Assembly: GCF_027474845.2 (NCBI RefSeq)
Contig: NZ_CP107031.2
Span: 186,001 to 250,000, forward strand
Length of the DNA stretch: 64,000 nucleotides
From: Maribacter aestuarii
GTDB taxonomy: Bacteria > Bacteroidota > Bacteroidia > Flavobacteriales > Flavobacteriaceae
Direction: 5' to 3'
Shown: positions 8,253 through 15,994 of the stretch, one piece after another
How positions within the stretch are numbered: position 1 is the stretch's first letter
How the letters are laid out: every line of letters begins with the position of its first letter
Notes under the pieces: model-generated
Told to the model about the DNA's origin: nothing
The model's database searches: none
The model's input: only the letters and a program-made list of their open reading frames with translations
Made by a program: the position numbers and the translations under genes

Positions 8253-9083
8253 ATGAAATCAATAATACTTTTGGGCCTATTTTACGTCTTGACATTGACA
8301 TCATATGGACAAGAGCTTAAGGTCATGAGCTATAATATCAAGTACGATAATAAAAACGACACCATAAATAATTGGAATGACCGGAAAGAAGTATTGGTTG
8401 AATTGCTAGCACACTATGAGGCCTCATTTATTGGAATGCAGGAAGTGCTGCACCGGCAATTGACCTATATCGACAGTGCGCTGACAAATTTTACTTATAT
8501 TGGAGTTGGCCGGGACGATGGTGTTCGTAAAGGCGAGTATTCGCCTATTTTATACGATTCTACGGAGTACAAGCTTCTCGACCAAAAAACTTTTTGGCTC
8601 TCGGGAACCCCTGAAGAGATTTCCGTAGGTTGGGATGCCTCCTTGGAAAGAATCTGTACCTACGGACGTTTTGAGGAAAAGACGACGGGCAAAAAACTCT
8701 ATGTCTTCAATACCCATTTTGACCATATCGGTAAAGAATCCAGAGAAAAATCGGCAGCGCTAATTTTTCAAAAAATAGTGGAGATGAACAAAGAAAAATA
8801 TCCCGTGGTACTCATGGGCGATTTGAACCTTACGCCGAATGAACTACCCATTAAATTTTTACAAAAAAATCTTTCGGACGCTCAGAAAATTTCCCAAAAT
8901 CCTTTTTATGGGCCTACGGGAACCTTCAATGGTTTTGACCCTAAAATGAAATTGGATAGGCGTATCGACTATATTTTCGTAGAAGACTTCCTTGTTAAAA
9001 GTTATGTTCATATTGACGATAGAATGGAAAATAATAAACACATTTCAGACCATTTGCCCGTTTTAGCCATCTTGGACTATTAA
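8253..9083 (+). CDS. Secreted endonuclease/exonuclease/phosphatase family hydrolase
   Basis: A 276-residue protein with a signal peptide (about 1-19, SYGQ). All hallmark blocks of the EEP fold are present in order: MSYNIKYD, GMQEV (metal-binding Glu), NTHFDHIG, VLMGDLNLTP and SDHLPV (catalytic Asp-His). The family cleaves phosphodiester bonds in nucleic acids, inositol phosphates or lipids. The secreted Bacteroidota members are usually annotated only as EEP hydrolases, so the substrate stays open. A terminator lies just after the stop. Confidence 0.88.
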   Translation: MKSIILLGLFYVLTLTSYGQELKVMSYNIKYDNKNDTINNWNDRKEVLVELLAHYEASFIGMQEVLHRQLTYIDSALTNFTYIGVGRDDGVRKGEYSPILYDSTEYKLLDQKTFWLSGTPEEISVGWDASLERICTYGRFEEKTTGKKLYVFNTHFDHIGKESREKSAALIFQKIVEMNKEKYPVVLMGDLNLTPNELPIKFLQKNLSDAQKISQNPFYGPTGTFNGFDPKMKLDRRIDYIFVEDFLVKSYVHIDDRMENNKHISDHLPVLAILDY

Positions 9084-9086
9084 AAA

Positions 9087-9112
9087 AGCCGGAACAAAGT
9101 CCGGCTTCTATT
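9087..9112. terminator. Bidirectional intrinsic terminator
   Basis: AGCCGGA (9087-9093) pairs with TCCGGCT (9100-9106), with an A run before and a T-rich stretch after. It serves the convergent genes ending at 9083 and 9130. Confidence 0.75.
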
Positions 9113-9129
9113 TAAAAAATGCTCTTTTT

Positions 9130-9960
9130 CTAGCTTTTTAAAAATTTAATCAAAATTTCATTGAGCTCATCGGCATGGGTAATGTTTAGACCGTGTGGTG
9201 CGCCCTTAATAACTTCATAGGTATTGTCCTTGATACCTTTCGCCGCTTGCTCCGCTGATGTTGTAATGGGAACGGTTTGGTCCGCGTCACCATGCACTAT
9301 CAATGTCGGAACGTTAACGTTCTTAAGCTCGGGTCTGAAATCTGTATGCATCCAGGCCAGGGCAGTTTGTATGGTAGCGCGTGGGGAGGCAAATGAAGCA
9401 ATGGTAAAGTCGTAATCCAATTGTGCCTGACTCACTTTGTCCTTATTGTCTGCGAAATTGTAAAATCCTTTACTGAATTCTTTTAAGAACCCTACCCTAT
9501 CATTTTGTAGGGCATCTATAATTCCTTCCAAATCACTTTCGGGTACCCCTTCTGGATTATCATCCTTTTTCTTTACTAATGGAATGATGGAACTGATGAG
9601 CGCCGCCTTGGCGACTTTATTGGAGCCGTAATCTGTAAGATAACGTACAACTTCCCCACCTCCCATGGAAAATCCTACTATGACGGCATCTTCCAATTTA
9701 AGACCATCAATAATCGTATTCAAATCGCTGGCAAGGGCAGAGTAGTCATAAGGTCCCCATGGCGAAGATGATGTCCCAAAGCCTCTGCGGTCATATGAGA
9801 TACAACGAAAGCCGGATTCTACGATTTTCCAAACTTGCTGTTCCCAAGTTTTTCTACTCAATGGCCATCCGTGAATGAGTATAACAGGCTGACCGCTACC
9901 GTAGTCCTCGTAAAAAATATCTACTTGTTCTTTTGCTGATTTATTCGTTATAAAAGGCAT
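9130..9960 (-). CDS. Alpha/beta hydrolase, non-haem haloperoxidase/arylesterase type
   Basis: A 276-residue cytoplasmic hydrolase. The oxyanion region HGWPLSRKTWE, the nucleophile elbow GFSMGGGEV, the acid HGDADQTVP and the catalytic His in GAPHGLN appear in the order of cofactor-free haloperoxidases and arylesterases. Length (about 275) is typical. In vivo these proteins mostly act as esterases or perhydrolases. It diverges from the PaiB-like gene with 106 bases between, so the two may share regulation. The start ATG gives a complete first strand (YEDYGSGQPVILIHG). Confidence 0.88.
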   Translation of the reverse strand: MPFITNKSAKEQVDIFYEDYGSGQPVILIHGWPLSRKTWEQQVWKIVESGFRCISYDRRGFGTSSSPWGPYDYSALASDLNTIIDGLKLEDAVIVGFSMGGGEVVRYLTDYGSNKVAKAALISSIIPLVKKKDDNPEGVPESDLEGIIDALQNDRVGFLKEFSKGFYNFADNKDKVSQAQLDYDFTIASFASPRATIQTALAWMHTDFRPELKNVNVPTLIVHGDADQTVPITTSAEQAAKGIKDNTYEVIKGAPHGLNITHADELNEILIKFLKS

Positions 9961-10032
9961 GTGTGTAATTTTTTAAGTTCACGTCAAAATAGTAATGATT
10001 TAAGTAACATCTTGACCGTAATAAAATCATTG

Positions 10033-10062
10033 TTTGCTTAAATAATGTTTTCGCTACTTTTA
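10033..10062 (+). promoter_or_regulatory. Promoter of the PaiB-like gene, possibly giving a leaderless transcript
   Basis: TTTG at 10033-10036, 18 bases, then TACTTTTA at 10055-10062 (last base differs from TAnnTTTG). The ATG lies only five bases further on, so transcription might begin at or next to the start codon. Confidence 0.35.
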
Positions 10063-10066
10063 TATC

Positions 10067-10681
10067 ATGTTTATACCCGCACATTACAGGAACGAAAATA
10101 TATCCGAAGTAAAGCAATTCCTTAGGGAGAATAGCTTTGGTATTCTGGTGAGCCAAGTGGATGGGAAACCATGGGCTACCCATATCCCCTTAGAACTGGA
10201 TGTGGACGAAAAAGGCAATGATATCCTTGTAAGTCACATTGCAAAAGCAAATCCACAATGGAAGCAATTTTTAGAGCAGGAAGAAATACTATGTATTTTC
10301 AACGGACCCCATAGCTATATTTCATCATCCTGGTACCAAAAGGAAGAAGTACCCACTTGGAACTATATAGCCGTACATGTTTATGGAAAACTACAGATAC
10401 TGGACGAACCGGCCGTTCTAGCCTCGATGCATAAACTGGTGGACAAATACGAGCAAAATTCGGAATGCCCGGTTTCCATTAATAACCTTTCTGCCAAAAC
10501 GATGCGTCAGATAAAAGGCGTGGTCGGATTTCAGATACACATCACTGAAATACAAGCGGCAAAAAAAATGTCCCAGGGTCGGGAGCATGACCATCCTAGA
10601 ATTATTGAGGAATTGGAAAAACAGGATCCACAGGCGATTGCCGTGGCCAAGGTTATGAAAGAAAATAGCGAATCCCGCTGA
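10067..10681 (+). CDS. PaiB-like FMN-binding protein
   Basis: A 204-residue protein of the PaiB / FMN-binding negative transcriptional regulator family with a split-barrel flavin-reductase-like fold. Landmarks are the opening MFIPAHYRNEN, FGILVSQVDGKPWATHIPL, then FNGPHSYISSSWY and VPTWNYIAVHVYG. Bacillus PaiB represses sporulation and protease genes, but most homologues are of unproven role and lack a DNA-binding domain, as here. Its stop is one base before the ATG of the next gene (TGATATG), so the two are translationally coupled. Confidence 0.85.
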   Translation: MFIPAHYRNENISEVKQFLRENSFGILVSQVDGKPWATHIPLELDVDEKGNDILVSHIAKANPQWKQFLEQEEILCIFNGPHSYISSSWYQKEEVPTWNYIAVHVYGKLQILDEPAVLASMHKLVDKYEQNSECPVSINNLSAKTMRQIKGVVGFQIHITEIQAAKKMSQGREHDHPRIIEELEKQDPQAIAVAKVMKENSESR

Positions 10682-10682
10682 T

Positions 10683-12047
10683 ATGAAAAGTAGTTTCAAA
10701 CGAGCGACCTACCTGTATATCATCCTTTGGGTGATTACCTTCATAACGATAACCATCCTCTTAAGTCGTCGTGACCGTGATTTGGGCGATAGCGCGCTCT
10801 TCTTCTTTGAAATTGCAGCTAATCGTAATTTTCTAATCGGTTTTCATGTTCTTTTCGCATTATGTTCTTTACTGCTATTAGCCGTAACCTACTTCACAAA
10901 GCTTTACCGCACTAAGGGAAAATCAATATTCTTTAAACAACTTGGCTATCGTTTTATATTGCCTATACTCATCACTTTTATCGGTTTTAAAACATTGATT
11001 TACGCTAATTCCTATGAATGGAACGATTATGAGTGGGACAATTCCGTAATGAACACGGATGGCATCGTCAACAATTTGGACGAAACCGATAAGAAGCAAA
11101 GAGGCATGAGCGTTTTTGGATGGTCCGAGGATAATACGGAGGGCATAAACAGTCTTATAAAAGCCAATGTAGAGTGGGTTGCCGTAATTCCGTTTCTATA
11201 TCAAAAGGATGACCGGACAAAAGTTATCAATGTTCCGGAGTATCCGGAGCGTTTTACTAGGAGGGATTCCAGCTTTATTAGGGCCATTAATGACCTTCAC
11301 GAGAAAGGTCTAAAAGTTCACCTGAAACCACACCTATGGATGAACGATGGTTGGCGGTCCAATATCTCTCTGGACAATTCCGAGGAATGGGATACTTGGT
11401 TCGCCTCTTACCGGACCAATATGCTGCGCTATGCCAAAATTGCGGCCTTAACAGAATCGGAACTGTTCTGCGTTGGTACTGAATTACGGACCTCCATAAA
11501 AAAACAACCGGAAAAATGGAGTGCGCTCATCGATGAGATAAAGGAAATCTACAATGGTGAGCTTACCTATGCCGCCAATTGGTACGATGAGTATGAACAC
11601 GTAACATTTTGGGACAAGTTAGATTACATAGGCATCCAAGCCTATTTTCCGTTGACAAAAGTTGAAAATCCAGAATTGGAGACCATTGAAAAAGGATGGG
11701 ACAAGCATCTATTGGAACTGGAGCAGGTTCATGAAAAATATGGAAAACCCATTCTCTTCACGGAGATAGGCTACAAGAGCGATGCTAATGCAACAATTAA
11801 ACCCTGGGAATGGGCGTCCTTTGGAGGTATATTGTTACAAAAAAAGTCGGATAGAACCCAACAATTGGCCTATGAGGCCCTGTTCAACAAGGTATGGGAA
11901 AAACCGTGGTTGGCAGGTATTTATATTTGGGAATGGAACAATAGAACCACAGCAGAAAGTGCCGAAACCGACCTTGATTTCTCACCTCGCTTTAAACCCG
12001 CCGAAAATATTATTGCCAAAGGCTTTGGTAAGCCTGTACTTAAATAA
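10683..12047 (+). CDS. Membrane-anchored GH113-like glycoside hydrolase
   Basis: A 454-residue protein. Three hydrophobic segments occupy about residues 8-28, 50-75 and 85-103. A TIM-barrel domain follows (about 135-445) that resembles GH113 beta-mannanase-like proteins: GMSVFGW, AVIPFLYQ, LKPHLWMNDGW, FCVGTEL (likely acid/base Glu), YIGIQAYFPL and ILFTEIGYKS (likely nucleophile Glu). Three N-terminal membrane segments are unusual for this family and would place the barrel on the outer face of the inner membrane. It is coupled to the PaiB-like gene. Substrate unknown; beta-mannan or a related beta-linked glycan is a guess. Confidence 0.75.
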   Translation: MKSSFKRATYLYIILWVITFITITILLSRRDRDLGDSALFFFEIAANRNFLIGFHVLFALCSLLLLAVTYFTKLYRTKGKSIFFKQLGYRFILPILITFIGFKTLIYANSYEWNDYEWDNSVMNTDGIVNNLDETDKKQRGMSVFGWSEDNTEGINSLIKANVEWVAVIPFLYQKDDRTKVINVPEYPERFTRRDSSFIRAINDLHEKGLKVHLKPHLWMNDGWRSNISLDNSEEWDTWFASYRTNMLRYAKIAALTESELFCVGTELRTSIKKQPEKWSALIDEIKEIYNGELTYAANWYDEYEHVTFWDKLDYIGIQAYFPLTKVENPELETIEKGWDKHLLELEQVHEKYGKPILFTEIGYKSDANATIKPWEWASFGGILLQKKSDRTQQLAYEALFNKVWEKPWLAGIYIWEWNNRTTAESAETDLDFSPRFKPAENIIAKGFGKPVLK

Positions 12048-12190
12048 CGATTCTTTTAAAAGCTACCGTTTATCGAAAAAACGTAGGACTTCCTCGGCAA
12101 TTCACTCATTATTTACATCTTTGAGCGCCCAACTTGTTTAAGATCATTAAAATTCGATTGAAAAATCGAGTCTAATTTAAATTTTTAAAC

Positions 12191-13081
12191 ATGAGAAAGA
12201 ATCTTTTTTTTAGTTTACTACCCGCTCTTTTATTATTTTTTAGCTGCTCTGATGACGCTGAAAATAGCTCAGATATGGGCCGTTTAAACGTTCAAATGGT
12301 GGACGCCCCTTTTCCGTTTGACAAAGTTGCGGAAGCAAACGTAACTGTCTTCAAAATTGATGCCCGTCTAAAAGGCGATTCTGAAACGGACCTAGAATCT
12401 ATGGAAAGCGAAGAGAACGGTTCAACATATATTACCTTAATGGAGGAAGAAATTCCTTTAAACCTCTTGGAATTGGTTAACGGCACCACTGCTATGATGG
12501 CAGATGTAGAAGTGCCTGTTGGAACCTATGATTTAGTACGGGTTTATGTTAAAGGAGTCAATGTTCTTTTAACGGATGGTACGTCCTATGGCCTTAAAGT
12601 ACCAAGTGGAGCCCAGACTGGCATTAAGGTATTTATAAAGCCAGGTATCAAAGTCGTGGGAGGTATTTCATCGGATTTACTTTTAGATTTTGACGTGAGC
12701 CGTTCTTTTGTCGCCAAAGGCAATTCCAGAGTGGAAGGCGGAATCAAAGGTTTTAATTTTAAACCGGTCATAAAAGCCAGCAATTCCTCCACCGCAGGAA
12801 CACTCGCAGGAAAAGTGACCACCGTGCTAGAGGACATTTCGTTACCCCTGGAAGGCGCTGAAGTCAAAGTTTTTAACGAAACCGATACTACCACTACATT
12901 CACGGATATCGATGGGAGGTACATGATTATGGGATTGGAAGCAGGTACCTATAACACTGCGGCTCTATTAGATGGTTATGTTTCTAGTGATACGCTAGAG
13001 GTAGCTATCGTTGCGGCAAATAAGACCCTCCAAGATTTTATGCTTGAAGTGGAAATGGAATCTGTTGAAGAAGGCAATTGA
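12191..13081 (+). CDS. DUF4382 lipoprotein with carboxypeptidase-like regulatory domain
   Basis: A 296-residue protein with lipobox Cys19 (FFSC). A DUF4382 domain (about 30-190) starts GRLNVQMVDAPFPFDKVAEANVTV, the usual beginning of that family. A C-terminal carboxypeptidase-regulatory-like beta-sandwich (about 198-280) is marked by LAGKVT, then DIDGRYMIMGLEAGTYN. Such lipoproteins are found on the Bacteroidota surface or periplasm and may bind carbohydrates or proteins; no enzyme motif is present. It is monocistronic, with its own terminator. Confidence 0.8.
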   Translation: MRKNLFFSLLPALLLFFSCSDDAENSSDMGRLNVQMVDAPFPFDKVAEANVTVFKIDARLKGDSETDLESMESEENGSTYITLMEEEIPLNLLELVNGTTAMMADVEVPVGTYDLVRVYVKGVNVLLTDGTSYGLKVPSGAQTGIKVFIKPGIKVVGGISSDLLLDFDVSRSFVAKGNSRVEGGIKGFNFKPVIKASNSSTAGTLAGKVTTVLEDISLPLEGAEVKVFNETDTTTTFTDIDGRYMIMGLEAGTYNTAALLDGYVSSDTLEVAIVAANKTLQDFMLEVEMESVEEGN

Positions 13082-13105
13082 TATAAAATAAACCGCGATA
13101 CGATT

Positions 13106-13142
13106 AATAACGGGCTGTAGACTTACAGCCCGTTATTTTTTT
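13106..13142. terminator. Strong intrinsic terminator
   Basis: A perfect 14-base stem: AATAACGGGCTGTA (13106-13119) with TACAGCCCGTTATT (13124-13137), four-base loop and a T run. It serves the gene ending at 13081. Confidence 0.9.
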
Positions 13143-13253
13143 GACAACTATACAGTGTACTTCACGCTAGACTATCCTTTGGTATTGTTTTTAGTATGGT
13201 GTAAGCCATGGAGCATTCAAGAAATTGTAAAATCTCTGAGTAAAAAAGAATTT

Positions 13254-14333
13254 TTAAAATTCTATCGTATACAAATCGATTGGGATTTGCTTTCCACGCA
13301 GCAACAACTCTCCTAACCTATTGAATTTAAAACTTTTATCCCCTTTTAATTCTTTATATAGTTCGCCTGATATCAAGACTCGTGTGTTGAAGGCGTTACA
13401 TTCCGCTTCCAAGCGAGCAGCCGTGTTTAAGATATCACCCGTATAAATAATATTTCTTTTAATAGTGCCTATTTCGCCAGTAGTAACTTCTCCTATATGA
13501 TAGCCTGCTTTGAAACTTGGGACTACGCCAAATTCTTTCTCGTACATCATTCCCTTCCCATCTATGGTTTTTGTAATCTTTAGGAAGGCGGCGATACAGT
13601 TGTTTTTCTTGAGTCCAATATCTTTAGGCCATGAGAGTACGATCTCATCACCAACATACTGGTAAATCTCCGCTTCCGTATCCAAAATTGCGGAGGTCAT
13701 ATCCGAATAATACTGTTTTAAAAGGGCAAAGTATTTTTCATGCCCCAAGGTTTCGGCGATAGCCGTGGAGGACTTCATGTCCAAGAACATGAATATGCGT
13801 ATTTCCGAAATGGGTTTGTGGTATTTGGAAAATAAAGCATTGTACAAAACCCCATCTCCTACATACTGAATCATTTCCGAAAAGAAAATAGCTATACCAG
13901 CCACAAAGCCCATAAAAATAAGGGTACTCCAGAAAGAAAAATTTCCAGCGAAACGCTTTAGATCATCCAGCGCATCGGTAAATTGATATACCTCATAATT
14001 ATAGAAACTGTTGAGTATACTGAAACCTACGAGACTAATGGCAATGAATATAATGTAGAACAATGTTTTCAAAAGGATTTTCATCCTGAGCGAAGTGTTC
14101 TCAAAGACCCGGCGAAACCATCGTACCTCGCAGGCACCCTGTAGCAAACCGATAAGGAAAGAGCCCAGTATCAAGGGCAAAAGACTACTTTCAAAATCGT
14201 AAGGGTTGCCGGTAGCGGGGTATTTATCCAGTTGGCCCAACAGTCCATATTCCACCAAACTATAAACAAAGGCGAAACCTGCCCAAATCAGGCCAAAAGG
14301 TAGAATTTGCTTTATGAATCGTTTCAGGTACAA
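13254..14333 (-). CDS. Membrane-bound class III nucleotide cyclase, atypical substrate residues
   Basis: A 359-residue protein with four hydrophobic segments in the first 165 residues and a cyclase catalytic domain after about 178. Metal-binding Asp185 (FLDMKSS) and the Asp of YVGDEIV are present, as are the transition-state Asn and Arg (LNTAARLE). The two purine-selecting positions differ from adenylate cyclases: Lys is replaced by Gln (IYQYVGD) and the usual Asp/Thr position holds Ile (IIYTGD). Specificity is therefore uncertain. The frame has no upstream ATG, and TTG at 14333 is the best start. No terminator of its own is visible. Confidence 0.8.
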   Translation of the reverse strand: MYLKRFIKQILPFGLIWAGFAFVYSLVEYGLLGQLDKYPATGNPYDFESSLLPLILGSFLIGLLQGACEVRWFRRVFENTSLRMKILLKTLFYIIFIAISLVGFSILNSFYNYEVYQFTDALDDLKRFAGNFSFWSTLIFMGFVAGIAIFFSEMIQYVGDGVLYNALFSKYHKPISEIRIFMFLDMKSSTAIAETLGHEKYFALLKQYYSDMTSAILDTEAEIYQYVGDEIVLSWPKDIGLKKNNCIAAFLKITKTIDGKGMMYEKEFGVVPSFKAGYHIGEVTTGEIGTIKRNIIYTGDILNTAARLEAECNAFNTRVLISGELYKELKGDKSFKFNRLGELLLRGKQIPIDLYTIEF

Positions 14334-14503
14334 GGTAGTAATGTTGTTAAGTGATATATCTTTTATAGAATGGTAATGTAGGAATAAAACATATTAAAAT
14401 TTTGTTAGTCGTGTTGGCGGACTATTCGATGAAAGGTAAAACCCAGGTAAAAAAACTCCGTAGGTATTGAAAAGAGCGCCCAGCTCGACTAAATCTTAAT
14501 TGC

Positions 14504-14635
14504 ATGACTTATTTCATCTTCGTTACTACTTCATTCATTGTTATCGCATTGCTGCTGGTTACTTTTAGAGCCTATGCCAACTTGCAGGCCTATCTAAAAT
14601 CTATGGATGAACAACGTAATGAAAACCTTACTTAG
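14504..14635 (+). CDS. Possible small membrane protein (43 residues)
   Basis: An ATG-started frame encodes a hydrophobic helix (about residues 4-22, FVTTSFIVIALLLVTF) followed by a charged tail ending DEQRNENLT. This is the architecture of a single-pass membrane microprotein with a cytoplasmic or periplasmic tail. It lies alone in a 517-base gap, with no clear ribosome site. No family was recognised, and it may be chance. Confidence 0.35.
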   Translation: MTYFIFVTTSFIVIALLLVTFRAYANLQAYLKSMDEQRNENLT

Positions 14636-14804
14636 AAAATAAACGACTACATTCCACTTGTTGACATCATAACATCGTCAGTCCGAGTTTCTTCTACCAC
14701 AAAAAGTACCGAGTCAAATCACTTGAAAAAACAAACTTTTTTACCAGGCACCAATAGTATCTATAAATACTGTAATCTTTCTAGCCATCAGCCTGTTAAA
14801 TAGA

Positions 14805-14830
14805 AAAGACCATCTTGGAAGACGGTCTTT
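14805..14830 (-). terminator. Intrinsic terminator of the alcohol dehydrogenase gene
   Basis: AAAGACCATCTT (14805-14816) pairs with AAGACGGTCTTT (14819-14830) with one mismatch. It lies 21 bases beyond the stop of the gene ending at 14851 on the minus strand. Confidence 0.7.
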
Positions 14831-14850
14831 TACATGGTATAGCTGTACTA

Positions 14851-15903
14851 TTAACTTTCCTTCAAAGATTTCATATCGATAACGAAACGGTATTTCACAT
14901 CCGACTTCGTCAATCGGTCATAAGCCTCGTTAATATTCTGCATATCTATCATCTCTATATCACAAACTACATTATGCTCCCCGCAAAAATCCAGCATTTC
15001 CTGAGTTTCCTTAATTCCACCGATCAAGGAACCGGCAATTCTTTTTCTTCCCATGATTACGCTTCCACCGTGAACCGCTTCTAAAGGTTCAATAGCCCCA
15101 ACAAGTACCATGGTAGAATCTCTTTTCAATAAGGATAAATATGGATTGACATCATGGCCAACTGGAATGGTATTCAGCAAAAAGTCAAACGAGCCGGCAT
15201 GTTTTTCCATATCATCGTCGTTTTTGGAAATCAGTACTTCGTCCGCTCCCAAACTTTTGGCATCCTCGCTTTTACTCGGAGAGGTCGTAATCATAACCGT
15301 ATGCGCTCCCATGGCATGAGCAAATTTAATACCCATATGTCCAAGACCACCGAGGCCTATCACGCCTACTTTATCGCCCTTTTTTACGCCCCAGTGGGCT
15401 AACGGAGACCAAGTGGTGATTCCTGCACACAACAGTGGCGCAGCGGCTTTGGCATCGATATTGGTGGGAACCTTCAATACAAATTCCTTGTCCACCACTA
15501 TATTCTCGGAATATCCTCCGAAGGTATGGCCGCCCATGTGTTTATCCTTGCTATTGTAGGTCATGGTCGCTCCTTTCTCACAAAACTGCTCCAAATCGTC
15601 CTTACAGGCACCGCACTCTTGGCACGAATCTACCATACACCCTACACCGACTAAATCGCCTTCCTTAAAATTCGAAACGTTCTTACCCACTGCCATCACC
15701 TTACCCACAATCTCGTGACCTGGTACAACAGGATATTTGGAATTTTTCCAATCGTTACGGACTTGGTGTAAATCGCTATGGCAAACGCCACAGTATAGAA
15801 TATCGATTTTTACGTCATCATCCGTTAGTTCTCTTCGTTCAATGTCCATTGGTTCTAAATCGGCCTCTTTGGACTGGGCCGCATATGCTTTTATTTTGCT
15901 CAT
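14851..15903 (-). CDS. Zinc-dependent NAD(P) alcohol dehydrogenase (YahK/CAD-like)
   Basis: A 350-residue cytosolic medium-chain dehydrogenase. Catalytic zinc ligands are in CGVCHSD and GHEIVG. The structural zinc site is the four-Cys cluster in SCQECGACKDDLEQFC, and the Rossmann motif is GLGGLGHMG. The opening IKAYAAQSKEADLEP and overall length match the YahK / cinnamyl-alcohol-dehydrogenase branch, which reduces a broad range of aldehydes to alcohols, usually with NADPH. It is monocistronic with its own terminator. The physiological aldehyde is not evident from the context. Confidence 0.9.
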   Translation of the reverse strand: MSKIKAYAAQSKEADLEPMDIERRELTDDDVKIDILYCGVCHSDLHQVRNDWKNSKYPVVPGHEIVGKVMAVGKNVSNFKEGDLVGVGCMVDSCQECGACKDDLEQFCEKGATMTYNSKDKHMGGHTFGGYSENIVVDKEFVLKVPTNIDAKAAAPLLCAGITTWSPLAHWGVKKGDKVGVIGLGGLGHMGIKFAHAMGAHTVMITTSPSKSEDAKSLGADEVLISKNDDDMEKHAGSFDFLLNTIPVGHDVNPYLSLLKRDSTMVLVGAIEPLEAVHGGSVIMGRKRIAGSLIGGIKETQEMLDFCGEHNVVCDIEMIDMQNINEAYDRLTKSDVKYRFVIDMKSLKES

Positions 15904-15994
15904 TGTTGCTTCTTTTTATAAAGAAAGCGAATATTACCAAGATAGATTGACTTGAATGAAACAATAGCTGATACAAACGAATTGAGACGGCATT

